From Viscum album (taxonomy: Eukaryota > Streptophyta > Magnoliopsida > Santalales > Viscaceae): a stretch of 64,000 nucleotides of DNA. The notes beneath the pieces were generated by a model that worked only from the letters and a program-made list of their open reading frames with translations, made no database searches and had not been told where the DNA came from. Each line of letters opens with the position of its first letter. The stretch's first letter is position 1. Of the stretch, positions 1-13,287 are shown piece by piece. The position numbers were made by a program, and so were the translations under genes. Location: assembly GCA_963277665.1 (NCBI GenBank), contig OY728153.1, positions 275,254,250 to 275,318,249 on the forward strand, read 5' to 3'.

Positions 1-3000
1 AACTGAAAAAATACCCAAAACACTCTTGGCTCCCAAAAATTCCTAAAAATTTCAAAATGGACCTCACTTATATAATAATTTAATACAATAATGACAAGAG
101 AGTATCACATGAACAAATAATTAATCTTATAAGGTGAGAATAATAATCTAAGGTTCAATGTATTGTAGCTCGTTACTTTGATCTCTCTCCGAAATGAATA
201 CCACATGATCATTATCCACACTAGATTACATCACCTTCCTCTAATATTAATTAGTATAGGCTCACACTAAATATAACCAACCCATGAAAAGCATGAAATT
301 TTATGGTTTTATGTCTAGTGATGCTAATTTCAACCACATATAACTTCCTCTAATCACCAATTCACACCCACATATCACCTCAATCGACTTCAACTGGTCC
401 CCCACTAGAGTAATTAACTTAAGTGGTTGATGAATCCTCTTGGTAGATAATTTTAATACTCTCACAAATCCAGTTGTGATGAAATAATTTAGTTCACTAA
501 AATTAAATAAAATATAGGAAAGAGTATAGAATATACATATCATACATTTCACCACCTTAGATCCTTTCATATTTTCAAACTAAACCATTTTAATTTTACC
601 ATGACCATGAACAACTCCTATAACTCATAGTTATACCTTCTTGTATCCTCATTATCTTTGATAATTCTCATATCCTAGAGAATGAGGAATATTGATGGTT
701 TAACCTCTTCAACCACAACCCGGCACCAAAGGTACATATAGTAATTGATGTTATTGTTTTTAAAACTATCATGGTGGATATATTAATTTAAAGTGTGGCC
801 CATATACCATCACACTAAAATTTATTCCATGTTGAACTCTCTGATAATATGGACACATAAAATGATATTGTCATCTACCTCCATATAACAAATCATGTCA
901 CCACCCACACCTAAGTGATATAAACTATTAGATCAAAAGAATTATAAATATGGGTAAACACTAATGGGCAAAATTCCCTAAGATCAATGAGTTTCTCTAT
1001 CTAGTTTCACTACACACCACATGTTATCATCCACCACCATGTATCACTCTACTAGTTTATTCCAAAGTCTTCTCAATAATCTCTATCTTTTTTTAAACCT
1101 CGGTATATGTCTTAAAATTAAAAGGGTTGATATACTGTTTAATATCAAGTTTCCATACCCTATAAAAGTGTAAAGTTCAATACTACTTTCAAAATATAAA
1201 CCTATATAAATATCAAAAAAAACTCATAAACTTTACTCTATACTATCCAAGGTTGTATTATCCCTAGTGAAAAGAAAATATCGCATAATTCTGGCCAAGA
1301 AGAAGGGTAATAGTCAATAATTACTCTTAAAATTGATCCTAGAATTGACTCCACTTCACTATAAATACTTCATGGCCACCTATATATTGGGTCCACAACT
1401 ATTTGACCACTCTATTAAAAGAACTCACTAGAAAAGGATTTCAGTGATCTTCAACTTCCTGAATAAGTTGAAATGTTATCTTTACATCCTCAAGACATCA
1501 CTTGATTTTCTTATTAAAAATAAAAAACTTCATACTTTGGTAATTCCTATCACTATAAATCTCATAAATTAACTCTAAATTCCTCCACCACTGCTATAGA
1601 AGTATACTCGTTCATCCTCTATGAATCATTCGGTCACTTAACCTTGATGCATGGCCCAATTTTATGTCTCTATCTAGTTATGTTCATGTCAAAACAATTC
1701 CCAAACTAGATCCACTACTCAAAATACTCAAAATCCACTCTCCACCACCCCTCATAACACTGGTTTTTCCTTGAATGATGCAATTTTACTCTCTTTGAAC
1801 CATCATACTCAAACTCACATGAACTCCCTAGATGGTACCTTTTCATATCGAAAACTCCTCAACTCATGAATTATGACATTAATTAGTTCACAAAACTCCC
1901 TAAAAATACCTATCCCCGATAAAATTAGTGAATTATCAAAACAAAAGAATATTCTGCCATCATTTGACATCTATGTCCCATGTTAGACCATCACTCGATG
2001 TCACACATGAACATCACTCGATTATTCTCATCAGATCTCGTAATCTCACTCATAAGACTATATTTAGAACACAATGCCCTACCTAATTATATATTTTAAT
2101 GTTGTGTCCGTGAGAACCAACATCTCATAAATTGAGTCACTCCACTAGTCTATCTCCTATAACTCTCAATCATTATCTACTGAACATACTGGCTTTTCCC
2201 AATTCCCATCAATCAATACCCACATCTAGGCATTTTTTATTTATCATACATAACCAAGACACTTGTATCCAAGAAGTAATAAAAAACTATAACCACCTAT
2301 GGTTTGGGTATATGAACACATCACCCCCAACATAATTTAACCAAAATACTCTCTAGATAGGGTTTATACTCATAATCACCCAATTGTGGGCTCCCCTCCA
2401 TAGGGTTTCCCTTATCATCAATTTCCATGAAAAATTATACCTAATATCCCCCGTCATACATTAGTTAACCCTTGTGATCCCCACTAAAATTTATTGAATT
2501 GGGCTACATCTTGTGACCTTCTGTAGGGTCTAATGAAATTATGGAACCCCATGTAACCACTATCTGATACTACCAACAATCCCTCATTGTACGCTCGATC
2601 CTGAAGGATATAACTCAAGGTCCATGACCTTTCTCATTACCATGTGACTCTCATATCCCATTTCATTAGGGGGGCCATGTATCCTTGATATAAATTCGCA
2701 ATCATGTCAATTTCCAACTAAATATAGTTAAGGAACTCTTTTGATTCCTTATTCATAATGCTAATCCACTCAAACCCTTGAAATTTCACAAGTTCTAATA
2801 GTCATGTTATCTCTTTTCACTTTCCACAAAGATCACAACTCATCCCTTACATGAGATGATCATCTCAAAAAATACACAATATCATAAACCCTCATTAAAT
2901 CTACCATTACACTATAATGATATCATCTCACACGCCATTCATATCCTAATACATGGTTCCACTAGTCAAACCCACATAACCAACCCCTAAAGAAACCCCT

Positions 3001-4744
3001 GCTCTAACTAGCACATATGATAGCATCAATGGTTAAAACCCTTCCCATTTATCGATCACAAATATGTATATATCACCTTACCACTATCATATAATTCTTA
3101 TCACCACCCAAATATAATCATCCACAAATCCCATCAATAAACCATTACCAAAATCTATACAGTTGGGGAACTAAGGATTCATAGACCCCATCACAACATA
3201 CTATAACCTCTTAAGGTCCTATAACCAATGTGAGTCGCAAGGGACCAAACATTCCCTATACTATCCTATCCATATATTATAAGGTCAAAAAAAGTGACCA
3301 TAAAACATAACTATATATGACTATATACTCACCCCATAAGTCACATGAATTCAATAACTCAGTCTACCCAACTTGGATATTTCCCAAAAAATCCATTCAT
3401 CGACATTCCCCACATGTCATCCATGGTCGACTGCTACTAACCAAGCAATAAGCTCACCTTCCTCAAGAAAATATTAGGTCACATCAATCCACATACCACA
3501 TAGGTTAAGAAAAGATCTACTCTCTTTCCCCATGGTAAGAGAGTATCCATATAACCAGTCCCACAATGCTTCTCAACAACTCATGTTACCAAAAATCAAC
3601 CATACCCAAGTAAGCATACACCTCAGTGTTACCCTCCCATACTATTCAACTCATTCAATCTCAAGTCATATCCCATCATTCCTAATATCATGTGTCTAAA
3701 AAAATAGCTAACCATGCCTCCCAAGCATGTCAAACTCATCCCATGTTCAAATCCTCCTTTTTTTATTTTACTCCTAACAATATAACCACGATATCCCTCC
3801 ACCTTCTTATACCACATACTCGATAACACCTCTTATGCATCAATCTCAAACAAAAAGAATCTACATATGCTTCCCATATCTAAATCCAATAATAAGTCTA
3901 TTATAACCTATCACTTGAGTTACCCTTTCATATCATAACTCATCTCAAACAATAAATGCAAATCACCCTACTACTCAATTGTGGTACTTGACTCACTAAT
4001 CTTGAGTCACATCTCAATGTCCCAAGGATATTTCACCTATCCCAAAAACATACCCTAATAGGTTATAGCTCATGGAGTAGAATCCATGATCCCATATCAT
4101 TTTCCAATAGGTACTCTCATATCAATACACCCATTATTGGGTTCTCATATATATATCAAGAATCCCATACTCAAGCCAACTACCCACCCTAGGGTGATAA
4201 TCCTCATTAGGAATCCTCATACTAGACTTGTCACTTGAGGATTAAGATCACATATATGTACATATATAGACATAGACATATGAATATTTTTATTAGAAAT
4301 ATCATAACCATGTGGTTTAAGTTTAATTCCACCAATAAGTTATATGGGAAAACATCAAAACATTTATTGTTAACACTTAAAATAATCAAACCCATTTTCA
4401 TTTCTAAAACTAGTATTACAATCAAACACAAGAATTCACATTTCATGTGAATCTTTGTGCCTGATATGATGCATGAACACATAACTATTTCCATCTTGGG
4501 AAAATATAAAAATCACAAATCAATAAATCTTAAACATTATACTTTTTAATAATTAACCCAACTGTAATAACAAAAATAAAAAACAATAATCTCAACTCCC
4601 TAACAACTTGGACTTAAACTCATGCGGTTACTAACTAGGAACATAACATAGCATCCATCATAAATGTTTACCATTAATATATCCTATCTAGCATATACTA
4701 AATAGTAATACATGAAAATAAAACAATGATATGATATCATTTTT

Positions 4745-5150
4745 AATAACCCAGGTCCATGATAAAAATATTGTCTATTTTGGGTCTTACTAGCCTCATG
4801 GTTTTGTTTTTCTCATGGACTCCTAGAAAATTCCATGTGATGGGAGAGGTGTACACACTAACTTATAAATTGGTGATTAATTCTCCTCTTACTTTGATGT
4901 GGGATTATCCTTTGATCAGGTCTTATAACTTCCTAGGCCCATGATCATAATATTTTCCACTTTAGGTTCCATTGGACCTCATGGTTCATTTCATAGGTGA
5001 TCCATGAAAAGACTTTGTAATGGGAGAGGTATCCACACCACCTTAAAAGGGGGTGCTTAATTATCCTCCTCCTCTAATGTGGGATTCTATATCTGTCCCA
5101 TCCCACCCATAGGGGGACTATCATCCTTAATGTCACACTAGTTGGTACCT
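4745..5150. repeat. Two diverged tandem units of about 183 bp, LTR-promoter-like
   Basis: The unit carrying ATATTGTCTATTTTGGG near 4766 recurs near 4949. In both copies it is followed by CCTCATGGTTT, then ATGGGAGAGGTGT or ATGGGAGAGGTAT, a pyrimidine-rich stretch, and TGTGGGATT. This order (ATATTGTCC, GGTTTT, GAGAGG, TGTGGGA, then GCTCTNATACCA) is familiar from plant LTR elements of the TGTAACNGCCC type. The two copies could be a small LTR relic duplicated in place. No protein is encoded. Confidence 0.5.
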
Positions 5151-5151
5151 A

Positions 5152-5163
5152 GCTCTAATACCA
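5152..5163 (-). other. Primer-binding-site complement (initiator Met tRNA type)
   Basis: The plus strand reads GCTCTAATACCA, the complement of TGGTATTAGAGC and one base from the TGGTATCAGAGC site that pairs with initiator Met tRNA in many plant LTR retrotransposons. TGAAACATCCC begins 3 bp to the right, as expected for the U5 end of a minus-strand LTR. Confidence 0.55.
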
Positions 5164-6891
5164 TTTGAAACATCCCAAAAAACCCATTTTTACATAGCTA
5201 TTCATTATTTCCCGGTGCCCCTTGGTTGTGACATGACCATCAATTTCATGTAGAGGTATCATGGTTCCCCTCATCCATCTTTCAAAAATTTAATCACATG
5301 TAATCCTTACCATGCCACAATTCTCTAGGACATGACATGACCTTTCTTGATGTTAATAATATTTAATCTCAAGTGGGTACCCATCACAGTGAAACCTCCC
5401 CATATCACGGCTTGATAGTCCCCTAATCAACAATTTTCATGGCATAAGCCTCACCCATCATTGAATGATGATCCACTTATAGTATAAACCTACAAAAATG
5501 TAACCTTGACATCACTCCAATGCTCACACAATCACCTGAGACACCTCTCTATCCTCCAAAAATATGTCCTATATATATTCCAATTATCTAAATTCTAACC
5601 CAAATCTCAATTTTCAAAACATATTTTTCTCTAGGACCAAAAATTCAAAATTTCCCTTGATTTTCAAAAACCTGTAACAACACATAACATTATAAAAAAT
5701 CAATATTAACCTTTTAAACCCACCTCTAATAATTCATGAGGTGGCTACTAGAACTAAGTGTATAAAATATTAAATATGGGAGGTATTAACTTTTATATCA
5801 AATAAACAATCCCAAACATATAAAAACAACGTCAAATATTCCAATAAAATTATATAAAAATGAATGAACATATGTATGGATATATTAATAGGAAAACTAA
5901 TCCAAGACATTATTTGACAACCAAAAAATGAAATCACATAAAAGTAAATCTACCTACTTCCATTTAGGCCGCCACATTCTTGGATTAATGATTCTTAGAA
6001 GAACCCTCAACATGTTCTATAAGTCTAAATTAAAAAAATTGATAATAAAAGGGTGAGAATACAAGCATAATAAGTAGGTTCTTCCTATGATCTTTCCTAT
6101 TTCAAGTGAATAAGAATGATAAAGCCTTAATTAATGTAATATATAATTATAATTAAATTTAACGATGAAGTTAAAAATAATATTCATTTCATAAAAACAC
6201 CATCACATTCCATCCACCAAATTAACTCCATTATCAACATACCATCACATTAGGTTATCCACACCTCTAATGATAATAGCTCCAACCACAAAAACATCAT
6301 GTCACTATAATAAGGACCCTACAACTTCTAAAACAACAACCATATAATGATATATCTGAAAAAACCAACTATATCTATTTTGGGAATATAACACCCCTAC
6401 TCCACATCATCCACTAGGAATACTACACCACTCACTTCACATCAATTTAATGGCATAACACATCCCTCCATCAACCATAACATAACCTAACAAATAGGTT
6501 TAGCATAATATTATAACTTGACATCAATATCAAATATCCCAAAAATGTATCAAATATTTAGATTAATATATATGAAACCACAATCTATATATAAAATTTA
6601 ATCAAAAATATTAGTCAAAATAGCCTTATAAAACCTCTATTTAATTAACCCAACAATTATACTACATTAACATATCCATGGGAAATCCACTATAATTTAT
6701 CACAACCAAACTTCACACTTAATCTAATAAAACACCACCTCTTTCCCACATAAACTCCATACTTATTCAATTCCCAACATATCATTGAAAACTATTAATA
6801 ATCACAACTAATGATAGGAATTATATTCAACTTGGAATCACATCATATAATAACATAATAAGAATCAATTAATTCCCTTGCATCATCAACT

Positions 6892-8083
6892 CACAAAAAG
6901 AAAAATGGTATTTAGTAGTGGTTTAAACAGAAACCAATGAGTCACAATGTTTTTTAAAAAACATCATGAATTTTTGTGTCAGAAATCCTTTCATGGTGGT
7001 TTTTTATTTAAATATTTAAAAAAATAAAAAAAATTATTGCCTATTATAAATTAAAAAATAATCTATATATTTTTTAATTATTTAAGCAACAATTTTTATT
7101 TTTTTACCATTTATTATTTATTTTATACTTGTTTTAATATATTGTTATACATGACATAACAACTTCCCAAAAGGTCACTTATCTTTACACTACTACCACT
7201 CATTCTAACTTAACTTTCTAAGTACTAACCACTCTACCAAATGAATTTACATGTATTAATATATCAATATATGTTATTTAACCAACTTTTTTTAATTTAT
7301 TTTACATTACATAGTAACTTCTTAAGAGGTCACTCATCATTACATTACTCTCACTCATTCTCACTTAATTCTCTATATATTGATCACTCCACCAAATAAA
7401 TTTACATGTAATAATATGTTAATAAATGTTATCTAACCAATTTAATTAATAAAATTCATTATATAAATAAATTAATGAAATTAAAAACTCATAATAAATT
7501 AATAATTAAAATTATTAATTATTATTATTATTTACTAATTAAAAATTAATTTACTTTTTTATTTATTAATAAATTCATTAATAAATGGTAATTATTAATT
7601 AAAAATTCATTAATAATAAATAATTATAATAATATATTATTAATTAATAATTAAAAAGTGATTAAAATTTTAAAAAATGTATAATTGATAATCAACAATT
7701 AATAATCAATAATTAATAATTAATTTAGTTTTCAAATAATTAATAACTAATGATTAAAAATTTAAAAATAAACATTAATAATTAACTGAAATTTTAAATA
7801 ATAAATAATAATTAAATATAAATAATAATTAATTAATTAATTTTTTAATTAATTTTTTATTCTTATTATTTTTATAATGGTTTTTAAAAAAATACCACTA
7901 ATATTAAATAAAAAGTAAAATTTCATGTTTATTGATGGTTTTAACCACCACTAAATGCCAACAGTTTTTAATAAATCATTGTGAATTGGCGATGGTTTTC
8001 TAAAACCGCTGATAAAAAAATAAAAACGAAACATTTAGCAGTAGTTTTGAAAACCTTCAATAAATGCACTTTTTCCTGTAGTG
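6892..8083. mobile_element. Non-autonomous CACTA-like element, 1192 bp
   Basis: The right end reads TTTTTCCTGTAGTG, the reverse of a CACTACAGGAAAAA terminus typical of plant CACTA elements. The left end reads CACAAAAAGAAAAATGGTAT, a degenerate partner. The trinucleotide ACT flanks both ends (6889-6891 and 8084-8086), matching the 3-bp duplication of this superfamily. Just inside both ends are repeated TTTAGTAGTGGTTT, AAAACCGCTGAT and TTTAGCAGTAGTTTT motifs in both orientations, like subterminal repeats. The middle is AT-rich with no transposase, so it would depend on one supplied elsewhere. The TIR match is imperfect on the left. Confidence 0.6.
7150..7440. repeat. Tandem duplication of about 155 bp inside the CACTA-like element
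   Basis: The segment AACTTCCCAAAAGGTCAC (near 7161) recurs as AACTTCTTAAGAGGTCAC (near 7316). It is followed in both copies by TCA(T)CTTTACAC/TTACATTAC-type sequence, ACTCATTCTNACTTAA, CACTC(T)ACCAAAT and TTTACATGTA. Copies differ by roughly one base in five. Confidence 0.6.
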
Positions 8084-9010
8084 ACTCTAGTTCCAAATCT
8101 AAATAAATATCATCTATTTATGTAAATTTTTCCCCACTTAATTTCCATAATTATCATGTCATAATTAACTCATTATTCCATGTCGATTCTTTTTCAATCA
8201 TATTCATGTTCCATCAATTAAGTTTATATTTCTTTAATCACAAGAAAATCATAGTAATTACCAATATCCATATTGACAAAATTATAAAAATTCAATTAAC
8301 ATGCATGAAATTGAAGTTAAAATCCCCTACCTCAATCCATCATTAAGAATGAGACTTGAATATCCAAACTCTCACATCCTTATAGATAAATCCCAATAAA
8401 CCTATTTCCCATCAATCTCATATCAATTCTCCATCAAATTCATCCACCAAACGCTACCTACAAATAAAGGTTATGGGGCATAGTGGAAGTTTTCAATTCC
8501 ATTCCCAACCATGAAAATTCATCAAATTATTTGGATTTCTACTCAGAACTAGACGAATAAAAACCCTTTAATTGAAGATGTTGGATCATCAAATATAATT
8601 TAAAATTAATTTATATAAATAAATAATTACCTCACATTGAAATTATTACTTCGTTGATGAATTATATGATATATTCAAGTCATATCATCACTAAATCAAA
8701 TGATTAAAGGGTAGAATATCTCTAGTAGTGATCCAAACATGCACCACAAACCTCTAAACATCACCATAGAAATCCTTAAATGCTGGCATAGAAGATTCTA
8801 ATTCGTGCATCATTCGACATTGATCACTACAATAATTGATTCAAGGAGGAAGTATTATTCTTTCTCTCTTTAGAATTGACAGGGTGGAAGAGGATAATTG
8901 ATCTTTGTTCTTGAGATCACTCTAGAGGAATATCTCTCTAAGGCTTGAGGGGATTATCTAGAGTTTCATTGTAAACAATCATGATTAGGGTTGAAAATGA
9001 TTTAATTGAG

Positions 9011-9020
9011 TTTATATAAA
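9011..9020 (-). promoter_or_regulatory. TATA-like box in LTR of element F
   Basis: TTTATATAAA is palindromic, but the sequence to its left reads on the minus strand like a transcribed leader and the LTR orientation is minus. No experimental or comparative support. Confidence 0.3.
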
Positions 9021-9449
9021 GTTAGGGTTAGGAAATAATAGTTTCATGTGGTCCTTTATTATTCTCTTAATCCTTGATGAAATTCATGTATTAATAATAT
9101 TATTATTAATATTTATATTTATTTGAAACATGTTAAACTTGAAGATAAATAAATATCACTTCTTGAATAAATAAATTAATGTTTGTTCAAAAGATTTTTA
9201 ATATATCATTTTCACCAGACCATCAATGCAATCTTTTTTTACTTAGTATTTACTAAACCTTGAATAATAACTATTTATTTAAATAAATAAATAAATATCA
9301 CTACCTTATTCATCAATAAATAAATAAATAAATATTATATTCACTAGAATATCAAATAAATAGTTATTAAATATTCAACTCATGTATATTCTCTCTAATA
9401 ACTAGTGATTGAATATTTTTTATCAATAAAACATGAATAATTGGTAAAC

Positions 9450-10443
9450 TATGTATGGGAATAATATTTATTCAACATGTTAAATTCACATAGAATTTAA
9501 TGGAGGTTCTGAATATACTTAGTATGTGAACCTCCCATCCTCTTTTCTCCGTGGCATAAGTACGAACCTCCTAAAGTCCAAGTTTAGTGTCTATAAATAT
9601 ACCAAGGAACCCATGAAGAAATAATTTAATGTCTCAATGACATACTACCTTCTACAAACATTAATTATGTAATATAATAATTTTATCTTTATATCTCTAA
9701 TCAAGTAGGTTGCATACTATCATCATCAACCTATATGTTTGATGTCTCTTTTCTGACTTTATGAAAATGAAATTTTCAAAATAACACCAAGTACATGTGC
9801 TTAATCAAGAAATTATATTCTAATCAAATGAATTTAGATTTCAAATTCCATTAAATAATATAAGGTACAAATCCTTACTTGACTTATTTATTAATTAAAT
9901 ATCAATCATGACGCACCCAATATATCATACCTCATCACAAGCATATGGAATCATGGGTTTTTGTCAATAAATCAAAGTATGTGACTTGTGATACATATTA
10001 ATAATAATATTAAAGTTTTATAACCATTACAGATTCCTACATATGGGAACATACAATGACATATATAAATGTTGATTTTTGACTGGTGGGTCAAATTCAC
10101 ATAACCTCCTTCTCTTAGATATTACTATGGGTGAAATTCATGATTAGAAGTATCAATATACTTCTACCCATGATGGCCTATATCATCAGTGTCTTTTCAT
10201 AAAATAACATTTGACCATAGAAAATTTATATAAGAATACTTTAATAACACTTTTAGTTTCACATCATAGTAGGGAACTACTATGACCTTTTAGTGTGATG
10301 GGTAACTTTAGAACATTTTCATATAAAATTTCATATAGAATATAAGTCATTAAGTGATAATGACTTTATTTATATTCAAAACCATGAATTTGAGTAATTA
10401 TAAAGTATATATAAGTTGGTTCTAGAGTATCAAATCCACGTGA
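9450..10443 (-). mobile_element. 3' LTR of copia element Cop1
   Basis: The right edge is set by CTCTCACTTTCACTAG at 10444, the complement of a copia polypurine tract, immediately followed by RNase H remains on the minus strand. The part from about 9709 to 10443 is repeated in the same order at 32304-33050 (shared landmarks: GATGTCTCTTTT, CACCCAATATATCATAC/CACCCAGCATATCATAC, ACCTCCTTCTCTTAGA, AAGTTGGTTTTAGG/AAGTTGGTTCTAGA). The left edge is unresolved; 9450 is approximate. Confidence 0.6.
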
Positions 10444-11140
10444 CTCTCACTTTCACTAGAGATAGTTTCCAAAAAATCTTAGTATGATAGCTCTCACATG
10501 ATGTTCATGCTTCTTATGATATAATGATTTAGTTGAGGGGTCTACCATGTTCTCCTCCATGGAAACTATGCTCACCATGACCTCACCCCTTTGGGAAAAA
10601 TCCCTCAAGGTAATACTTATAAAGTATGTTCTTTTCACATTGATGTGACCTTAGATCCATTAAGAGATCCACCACTATAGTATTATCACAATATAATGTA
10701 ATATGGTTTTTACTTCTAGGAACCACATCAAGATATTAGATGAAGTTTTATATCCATAATTCTTCCTTAGAAGCTTTAGAAGTTGCAATATAGAATCTAT
10801 GATAATTGTCTACTTTGAACTCTTCCAGCTCAAAACTCCTTCGTTGAGACTAAATACATATCCTGACTATGATTTAAAATCATTATAATCTACTTGTAAA
10901 CTAGAATATATATATCCATTTATGACTAGCTTCTTGTCTCCACCATATACTAGGAACATATCTTTAGTATGCCTCAAATACTTAAGTATGTCCTTAACAA
11001 CAATCTAATGTTGTTCACCTAAATCAAATTGATATCTATCTACTGTTCTCAAAGAATTGGTGAAATCAATCCTGGTACATAATTTTGAATGTATAATAGA
11101 TATTATCATAGAAGTGTATGGGATTATACTCATCTTATCT
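10444..11140 (-). pseudogene. Ty1/copia polyprotein 3' end: RT tail and RNase H, decayed
   Basis: The minus strand, read with stops and one or more frame changes, gives the end of a copia polyprotein. From right to left in window coordinates: an IPYTSMI..I.HSKLCTRIDF stretch (RT to RNase H linker), RYQFDLGEQH, then VVKDILKYLRHTKDMFLVYGG, SGYVFSLNEGVLSWKSSK (RNase H core) and finally REV-type REGEVMVSIVSMEENMVDPSTK ending with HEHHVRAIILR. All are standard landmarks of plant copia RNase H. The frame carries several stops, so it cannot make protein. A polypurine tract and the LTR follow. It is cut off at 11140 by an (AT)11 tract where gypsy LTR E begins; the rest of pol, protease and gag is missing. 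Confidence 0.85.
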
Positions 11141-11162
11141 ATATATATATATATATATATAT
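11141..11162. repeat. (AT)11 microsatellite at an element junction
   Basis: A pure AT dinucleotide run lies exactly at the border between copia RNase H sequence and gypsy LTR E. The other copy of the LTR has a shorter AT run at the same internal position (28941-28951), so the tract belongs to the LTR. The E copy here has lost about 800 bp upstream of it. Confidence 0.85.
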
Positions 11163-11484
11163 GCTCAGTCAAATAAACCCAAATGAGAGAGTAAGGGTAT
11201 CCCCATCTCACAATTCAACCCAAGAATAGAGTCTCCAACAGTGCCAGAAGTCACCACCATCGATACCCAACATCCTAAATGTCTGCTTTGATCTGTAAGT
11301 CAAAGGAACTCAATCACTGCACCTTGATAATATCCACTTTGGGTGGAATTGACTTGCCCTCATGGTTTTAAGTCTCATCATAAGGAAGCATCTTGGTGGG
11401 AAAAGCATCCCTCTTTCTCGAGAGTCCAAATTCATGTCAAAGCATTCCTTTTCACTATCTCATAGTTTAGAGGTCGTGTCACAA

Positions 11485-11665
11485 GGTTGAGGACTCATGC
11501 CCAGCCTGGTTGGAGGGTTCCACTCTATTGTTGAGGACTCATGCCCAGTCTGGTTGGAGTGTTCCACTCTAGTGTCATCGAGGACCCATCCCCAACTCGT
11601 CTGGAGGGTTCGGTTCAGAAAATATTAAGGAATCATTCCCATACCAGCTAGAGGGTTCCACTCGG
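11485..11665. repeat. Minisatellite of about 45-60 bp units in LTR E
   Basis: Four diverged copies of a unit containing GAGGACTCATGCCCAGNCTGG followed by TTGGAGGGTTCCACTC. The same array is present in the sister LTR at 29272-29455, so it predates insertion of E. Confidence 0.75.
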
Positions 11666-11722
11666 AACTTCCATCGGGGACCACTTCCCAACCCAACTGA
11701 AGGTAAACCTGAATCTGCTCTG

Positions 11723-11850
11723 GCCATCCCAACTAGATGGTACCTCTCAAAAAATCATCTAGGAACTCTGGTGATCCCTACTAGATGGTACCTCTTAGAA
11801 AAGCATCAATAAATGATGGTTCTCCCTATTAGATGGTACCTCTTAGAATA
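11723..11850. repeat. Tandem units with CTA(T)TAGATGGTACCTCT in LTR E
   Basis: Three copies of ACTAGATGGTACCTCTNANAA spaced about 50 bp apart. The partner array in the other LTR is at about 29518-29635. Confidence 0.7.
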
Positions 11851-13287
11851 TCACTTCTACAACCATCAGGTTTCACCCTGGATAGGCATCATACCCATAA
11901 CATATCTCATCGTAACTCGAAAGCCACTATAGAGGGCACCATCGCATTTCACGTGGAAAAACACTCAGGATAAGCTACTTACAGGCCAAAATTTGAGTCC
12001 TGAAGAAGGAGTTACAAGGGATATAAGATTCATAAAGTAGTATTCAATGATTGTGGGGCCTATGCATCATGTGGACCCATCTCTTCGTCTGGACGTGTAC
12101 CTAACCATTCTCAGGTACTAAATTGTGAACAAGTACCCCTAGGCACACCAGTGTATTCTCAGAGTACATGGAACATCTAGACAATAGGCTGATGAGTACA
12201 CGACGTGTGTCATTAATTAGAAGGTTCAAAAACATAACTTCATTGACATGCCTCCTCAACATCCCATAACATTTGACCGCATATCTTCCTACATCTTCTC
12301 CACTCTCACAAGAGCTAGATCTGACCCAAGCCATGGGTTATCTTCAAACACATCAACTTGATCTTCAATCAGTATTCCTTTCATGTCTCTACATTTAATG
12401 AGATCGTGAATAAGTCTTTTAATGTCCAAATTGATCACACCATAATGATCCTTGTGGAAAATGCATAGGATCAACTATCTATTTGCTCAAAATGAACTCC
12501 TAGTGGAAAAGTTGTATATGGCCACATTGCACTTGAAAGACATCCCATGGGGGCCATGCCTCAGTCCCAAAACAAAGTAAACAGATTACACCACTACGAT
12601 CCTCATATAAAAACACATGATATGGACTACTCATTCGTCCAAAATGGATACCTAGTTAAAAAGTTGTATTTCACCACAACACATGTGTATCAGGCCTTAT
12701 GTGGCCCACACTCTGATTTTAGTTTAAACACTCGAAATTAATCTTGAAAAGCTCACCCAATGACCAGGTTCGTGCCGCCACTAACGGAGTACTAATCAGA
12801 CACCACATGTAGGGGCCACATCCAAGACAAAACGTTTGAATAATAATAATATTATTATTATTAAATATAGATGTTTCATGTAGTCGAACAGAAAAACCCA
12901 AAATTAAAAGTCCCAAAATGATATTAAAAGATCTTCCTCAATTAGAGGGACATGTGGCTACAACGGTGCATCAATCAGATGTTTCATTTAGGAGATAAGG
13001 GTGTTTGAAGGTGTTTCAGACTAGTTTGGGCTGGTCCATCCCAAACTGGACGAACCCCTATACCTGGGCCGGCCCGCTCCTATTTCGTTGGCTCGCGGCC
13101 TGCCTGCTACTAGCCTGGCCCACTATTGTCGACCCGACTTGGCCTCCGTGGTAGGATCCAGTAGTACCCCCAGTTTATGGTATGTAACCGTTTCTTGATT
13201 CTTTTTATGGTTTTAAAGTTAAGGGTGATGAATGGGAGAGTCAGGAGAACATTGAATGATGTTTTGAGGCAAAGGGGAAGTCACACA

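Larger units (their letters stand above)
1..5165 (-). mobile_element. ORF-free interior of a minus-strand LTR element (F), G-poor
   Basis: No convincing reading frame on either strand; the longest open frames are below 90 codons and resemble nothing I know. The plus strand is conspicuously rich in A, T and C and poor in G over the whole stretch (for example 3601-3660 has about five times more C than G). Orientation is inferred from a primer-binding-site complement at 5152-5163, followed by an LTR-like start at 5166, which places the interior of a minus-strand element to the left. Gag or pol may have decayed beyond recognition, or the element may be non-coding. Assignment is tentative. Confidence 0.4.
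5166..9040 (-). mobile_element. LTR of element F, split by a CACTA-like insertion
   Basis: It begins TGAAACATCCC directly after the primer-site complement. The far end is not resolved; 9040 is only the last position I can tie to it, through a minus-strand TATA-like box at 9011-9020. The interruption at 6892-8083 is bounded by a 3-bp duplication, so 5166-6891 and 8087-9040 should be read as one sequence. The boundary with the copia LTR to the right lies somewhere in 9040-9550. There is no coding content. Confidence 0.4.

Noticed and set aside
5152..5163. tRNA gene fragment (GCTCTAATACCA)
   Set aside because: Only the 3' end complement is present and it abuts an LTR start; it is a primer site. 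Same for 28120 and 61951.
1..5165. Endogenous pararetrovirus (integrated plant virus)
   Set aside because: No RT, movement or coat protein motif on either strand; LTR and primer-site arrangement points to a retrotransposon.
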